From Acidobacteriota bacterium (lineage in GTDB: Bacteria; Acidobacteriota; Vicinamibacteria; Vicinamibacterales; Vicinamibacteraceae), in NCBI GenBank assembly GCA_023429845.1, contig JAEZCY010000137.1, positions 1 through 9,772 of the forward strand: a stretch of 9,772 nt of DNA, in the 5' to 3' direction. Positions within the stretch are counted from its first letter, which is position 1, and the number at the start of each line of letters is the position of its first letter. The position numbers and the translations under genes are program-made. Below the pieces are notes generated by a model. The model ran no database searches. It was given only the letters and a program-made list of their open reading frames with translations, and was not told the origin of the DNA. Of the stretch, positions 6,661 to 9,772 are shown piece by piece.

Positions 6661-9459
6661 ATGGGTGGATGGCACGAGTTCCAGGGGTTGAATGCCGGGT
6701 ACGTCCTCGAACTCTATGATCGCTACCGGCAGGATCCCGCTTCGGTGGACGCGCAAACGCGCGCCTACTTCGAGGAGTGGACGCCCACGGACTTTCAGCC
6801 AGCAGAGCCGCCGGCGGCAGTCGAGGCGACCGATCTTCGCGCCGTCGTCGGCGCCGCGAAGCTCGCCGAGTCGATTCGCCGCTATGGGCACCTCGCAGCG
6901 CAGATCGATCCGCTCGGGTCACGGCCGACGGGCGACCCCGCACTCGTCGCCGAGACGCATGGCATCAGCGAGGACGTGCTGCGCGCCGTCCCGGCCAGTG
7001 TCGTCGGCGGTCCGATAGCCGAGGGGCAACCTCACGCGGCTGCGGCCATCACCGCGCTGCGCGAGACGTATTCGAGCCGCATCGGGTTCGACCTCGCGCA
7101 GGTCTTCGTGCCGGCCGAGCGCGACTGGCTGCGGCTGGCCATCGAGAGCGGGCGCTTCCGTCCGCCGACCGCCCCGCTCGACGTCGAAGCGCTGCTCGAT
7201 CGGATCACCGAAGTCGAGATCTTCGAGCGTTTCCTGCACCGCACCTTTCCCGGCAAGACACGCTTCTCGGTCGAGGGGCTCGACATGCTCGTGCCCATCC
7301 TCGACACCGTGATCGACGGCGCCGAGGATGCGGGGCTGCAACACGTGCTCATCGGCATGGCCCACCGCGGCCGCCTCAACGTGCTCGCGCACGTGCTCGG
7401 CAAGCCCTACGCGCAGATCCTGGCCGAGTTCAAGGACCCGGCTCACACCGGCACGGAGTTCCGCATCGACCTCGGGTGGACCGGCGACGTGAAGTACCAC
7501 GCCGGCGCGCTGCGCAAGGTCGGCAGCAACCTGCAGGTGTCGATGGCGCCCAATCCGAGCCATCTCGAGTTCGTCAATCCGGTTATCGAAGGCATGGCCC
7601 GCGCCGCGGGCACCGATGCCGGCAAGCGCGGTCGTCCGGTGTTCGATGCCGACCGCACGCTCCCCATCCTGATTCACGGCGACTCCGCGTTCCCGGGTCA
7701 GGGCATCGTCGCCGAGACGCTGAACCTGTCGCGGCTCGACGGCTATACGACCGGTGGCACCATTCACGTCATCGCGAACAACCAGTTGGGATTCACGGCG
7801 GTGCCGGCCGAGTCGTACTCGACCTCGTACGCGAGTGGCCTCGCGCGCGGTTTCAAGATCCCGATCGTTCACGTCAACGCGGACGACCCGCTGGCCTGCA
7901 TCGAAGCCGCTCGCATGGCGTGGGCCTATCGGGCGCGGTTCAAGCGCGACTTCCTGATCGATCTCATCGGGTACCGCCGGTATGGGCACAACGAAGGCGA
8001 CGAACCAGCCTTCACCCAGCCGCTGATGTACCAGAAGATCGCCGCGCACCCCACCGTGCGTGAGCAGTTCGCAGCCTACGTGGAGCAGGTCACGGGACGC
8101 AGCGACATTGCCCGTCCGATGGCCGACAGGCGCATGCAGGCGCTCGAGCAGGTGTATGCGGAGCTGAAGCCGGAAGAAGCACTCGTCAATCCGATTCCGG
8201 AGCCGCCCCCCGCCGGCGCCGCACGCCAGGTGCGGACAGGGGTGGCCGTCGAGACGCTGAAGGCGTTCAACGACGCGCTGCTGACGCGGCCCGAAGGCTT
8301 CCAGGGTCATCGCAAGCTCGACAGGAGCCGCGAGCGCCGCCGGACGATCTTCGACAACGTGGACGAGCGGACGGTCGACTGGGCGACCGCCGAGGAACTC
8401 GCGTACGCGAGCATCCTCGCCGACGGCATCCCCATCCGCCTCACGGGTGAGGACGTCCAACGTGGCACGTTCAGTCATCGTCATGCGGCGTTCCGCGACG
8501 TGCAGACCGGCGCCATCGACATCCCGCTGCAACGCCTGCCCCAGGCGCGCGCCAGTTTCGAGGTGCACAACAGCCCACTCAGCGAGAACGCCACCATCGG
8601 CTTCGAGTACGGCTACAACGTGCAGGCGCCCGAACGTCTGGTGTTGTGGGAGGCGCAGTACGGCGACTTCATCAACGGCGCGCAGGTGATGCTCGATCAG
8701 TTCCTGACGTCGGCGCGCGCCAAGTGGGGCCAGATGCCGTCGATGGTGCTGCTGCTCCCGCACGGCTACGAGGGACAAGGGCCAGAACATTCGAGCGCGC
8801 GCCCCGAGCGGTTCCTCGGCGCCGCTGCAGACATCAACCTGCGCCTGGCCAACTGCACGACCGCCGCGCAGTTCTTCCACCTGCTGCGTCGTCAGGCCCT
8901 GCTGCTCACCACCGACCCGCTCCCGCTCATCGTGCTGACACCGAAGAGCCTCCTGCGGCATCCGCTCGTGGCCTCGGCCCCGCGCGAGTTCGCCGAAGGG
9001 GCGTGGCGCCCGGTGATCGACGATGCCGAGGCGCAGGAGCGCGCCGGCGATGTGCGGCGCGTGATCTTCTGCAGCGGCAAGGTCTACGTCGATCTCGTGG
9101 CGGCCGAGCAACGCCAGGCCAGCCGCGACGTCGCGATCTGCCGACTCGAGCAGTTGTACCCGTTTCCCGCCGAGGACGTCGCTCAGGTGCTTCGCGGTTA
9201 CCCGGACGCCGAGGATGTCGTCTGGCTGCAGGAGGAGCCGCTCAACATGGGCGCCTGGGATTTCGTCCGCCCGAGTCTCGAGGAACTGCTCGAGGGACGG
9301 CTCCCCGTGCGGTACGTCGGACGTCCCCGCAGCGCGAGTCCCTCCGAAGGGTCGCTCGCCTGGCACGTGTTCAACCAGAAGCTGCTGGTGGCCGAGGCGT
9401 ATGCCCCCACCGCTCCCCGGACGCGCGGACAGCGCAGCCGGGTCAAGGCAAAGGCTTAG
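6661..9459 (+). CDS. sucA: 2-oxoglutarate dehydrogenase E1 component (thiamine diphosphate-dependent)
   Basis: Decarboxylates 2-oxoglutarate and passes the succinyl group to lipoate on E2, in the TCA cycle; cytoplasmic. With ATG 6661 it has 932 residues, close to E. coli SucA (933). The N-terminus shows the conserved FQGLNAGYVLELYDRYRQDP segment that contacts E2. Catalytic landmarks, numbered from 6661: HRGRLN with H235, GDVKYH with H280, GDSAFPGQG with D341 followed by ANNQLGFT with N373/N374 (thiamine diphosphate/Mg motif), RRYGHNEGDEP with H443, GTFSHRHA with H606/H608, then WEAQYGDFINGAQ, LLPHGYEGQGPEHSSAR and SPKSLLRHP-like KSLLRHP. It is a stand-alone E1 without the fused E2 domain of actinobacterial OdhA/Kgd. 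ATG 6631 is in frame and would add MAGAIESRLR and overlap the small upstream gene; I prefer 6661 because family similarity begins there and the -10-like box falls between the two. E2 follows after 9 bases. Confidence 0.96.
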   Translation: MGGWHEFQGLNAGYVLELYDRYRQDPASVDAQTRAYFEEWTPTDFQPAEPPAAVEATDLRAVVGAAKLAESIRRYGHLAAQIDPLGSRPTGDPALVAETHGISEDVLRAVPASVVGGPIAEGQPHAAAAITALRETYSSRIGFDLAQVFVPAERDWLRLAIESGRFRPPTAPLDVEALLDRITEVEIFERFLHRTFPGKTRFSVEGLDMLVPILDTVIDGAEDAGLQHVLIGMAHRGRLNVLAHVLGKPYAQILAEFKDPAHTGTEFRIDLGWTGDVKYHAGALRKVGSNLQVSMAPNPSHLEFVNPVIEGMARAAGTDAGKRGRPVFDADRTLPILIHGDSAFPGQGIVAETLNLSRLDGYTTGGTIHVIANNQLGFTAVPAESYSTSYASGLARGFKIPIVHVNADDPLACIEAARMAWAYRARFKRDFLIDLIGYRRYGHNEGDEPAFTQPLMYQKIAAHPTVREQFAAYVEQVTGRSDIARPMADRRMQALEQVYAELKPEEALVNPIPEPPPAGAARQVRTGVAVETLKAFNDALLTRPEGFQGHRKLDRSRERRRTIFDNVDERTVDWATAEELAYASILADGIPIRLTGEDVQRGTFSHRHAAFRDVQTGAIDIPLQRLPQARASFEVHNSPLSENATIGFEYGYNVQAPERLVLWEAQYGDFINGAQVMLDQFLTSARAKWGQMPSMVLLLPHGYEGQGPEHSSARPERFLGAAADINLRLANCTTAAQFFHLLRRQALLLTTDPLPLIVLTPKSLLRHPLVASAPREFAEGAWRPVIDDAEAQERAGDVRRVIFCSGKVYVDLVAAEQRQASRDVAICRLEQLYPFPAEDVAQVLRGYPDAEDVVWLQEEPLNMGAWDFVRPSLEELLEGRLPVRYVGRPRSASPSEGSLAWHVFNQKLLVAEAYAPTAPRTRGQRSRVKAKA

Positions 9460-9468
9460 AGAACGGAT

Positions 9469-9772
9469 ATGGCCGCACAGGTGGTGGTGCCGCAGCTCGG
9501 CGAGTCGGTCGTGGAAGCGCGCGTCGGGCGCTGGCTCAAGCAGGAGGGCGACGCCGTCGCCGTGGGTGACCCGCTGGTCGAACTCGAGACCGAGAAGATC
9601 GACCTCGAGGTCAACGCCGACCAGGCTGGCGTGCTGACGAAGATCCTCCGTCAGGAAGGCGAGGACGTGAACGTCGGCGAGTCGCTGGCCGTGATCGAAG
9701 CCGGCGCCGGGCCGCCGGCAGGCGCGCCTGGGGGCGGCGACACGGGCGACCCGGCGTCGGCCACTCCGGCGC
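9469..9772 (+). CDS. sucB: Dihydrolipoyl succinyltransferase (E2 of 2-oxoglutarate dehydrogenase), 3'-truncated by window edge
   Basis: Core acyltransferase of the oxoglutarate dehydrogenase complex. Only the first 101 codons are in the window. They form one complete lipoyl domain (VVVPQLGESVVEARVGRWLK to about residue 77) with the lipoylated lysine K43 in LETEKIDLEV, followed by the start of a flexible Ala/Pro/Gly-rich linker. The peripheral-subunit-binding and catalytic domains lie beyond the edge. ATG 9469 begins 9 bases after the E1 stop, with only a weak purine-rich AGAGAA stretch as possible ribosome site, so the two genes are very likely co-transcribed. A lipoyl domain alone cannot separate succinyl- from acetyl-transferases, but VPxLGESVxEA wording and the position directly after a clear OGDH E1 favour SucB. 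Confidence 0.92.
   Translation, partial: MAAQVVVPQLGESVVEARVGRWLKQEGDAVAVGDPLVELETEKIDLEVNADQAGVLTKILRQEGEDVNVGESLAVIEAGAGPPAGAPGGGDTGDPASATPA

Noticed and set aside
6777..8063. Long + strand open frame in another frame inside OGDH E1
   Set aside because: Composition is Arg/Ala/His-rich without any motif; it is a frame shadow of E1.
6919..9366. Very long open frame on the - strand (815 codons) opposite OGDH E1
   Set aside because: Same antisense shadow effect; no recognisable motif, and the + strand carries a full catalytic protein over its entire length.
1..9772. Mobile elements, CRISPR arrays, tRNA/rRNA genes, phage or defence genes
   Set aside because: I looked for terminal inverted repeats, spaced direct repeats, tRNA-like arms and typical protein motifs and saw none; gene content is housekeeping plus one acylation pair.

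Overview
The window is a GC-rich bacterial chromosome segment in which every supported gene lies on the + strand. It looks like a core or housekeeping region rather than an island: I see no transposase, integrase, tRNA, rRNA, CRISPR array or phage gene. A type III glutamine synthetase, a short (634-residue) GyrB/ParE subunit and an E. coli-like 2-oxoglutarate dehydrogenase E1, together with the high GC, would suit an acidobacterium such as a Vicinamibacteria/Luteitalea relative. That taxonomic guess is inference from general knowledge, not from a search.

Layout: (1) 1-1515, the C-terminal two thirds of a type III glutamine synthetase, cut by the window edge. (2) 1516-1727, an intergenic region holding a strong terminator-like hairpin at 1602-1654. 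(3) 1728-3632, a complete type IIA topoisomerase ATPase/TOPRIM subunit (GyrB or ParE). (4) 3690-4796 and 4793-6301, a membrane-anchored SGNH/GDSL-like protein overlapping by 4 bases an AlgI-like MBOAT O-acyltransferase; together they look like a two-gene module that acylates an extracytoplasmic polymer. (5) 6383-6646, a small unidentified basic protein. (6) 6661-9459, 2-oxoglutarate dehydrogenase E1, followed 9 bases later by (7) the lipoyl domain of the E2 subunit (9469 to the window end).

Functionally, E1 and E2 form the start of an oxoglutarate dehydrogenase operon. Glutamine synthetase sits on the other side of the 2-oxoglutarate/glutamate branch point but is too far away, and separated by a hairpin, to be called co-transcribed. 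The MBOAT/SGNH pair is the most 'accessory' part of the window; no polysaccharide synthesis gene is visible beside it, so its substrate is unknown.

Two genes (3690 and 6661) lack a Shine-Dalgarno sequence and have a TATAAT-like box only 11-13 bases before the start codon, which suggests very short-leader or leaderless transcripts. No clearly new biological system is evident. The points most worth a second look are the orphan acylation pair, the small protein before E1, the probable leaderless starts and the hairpin after the glutamine synthetase gene.
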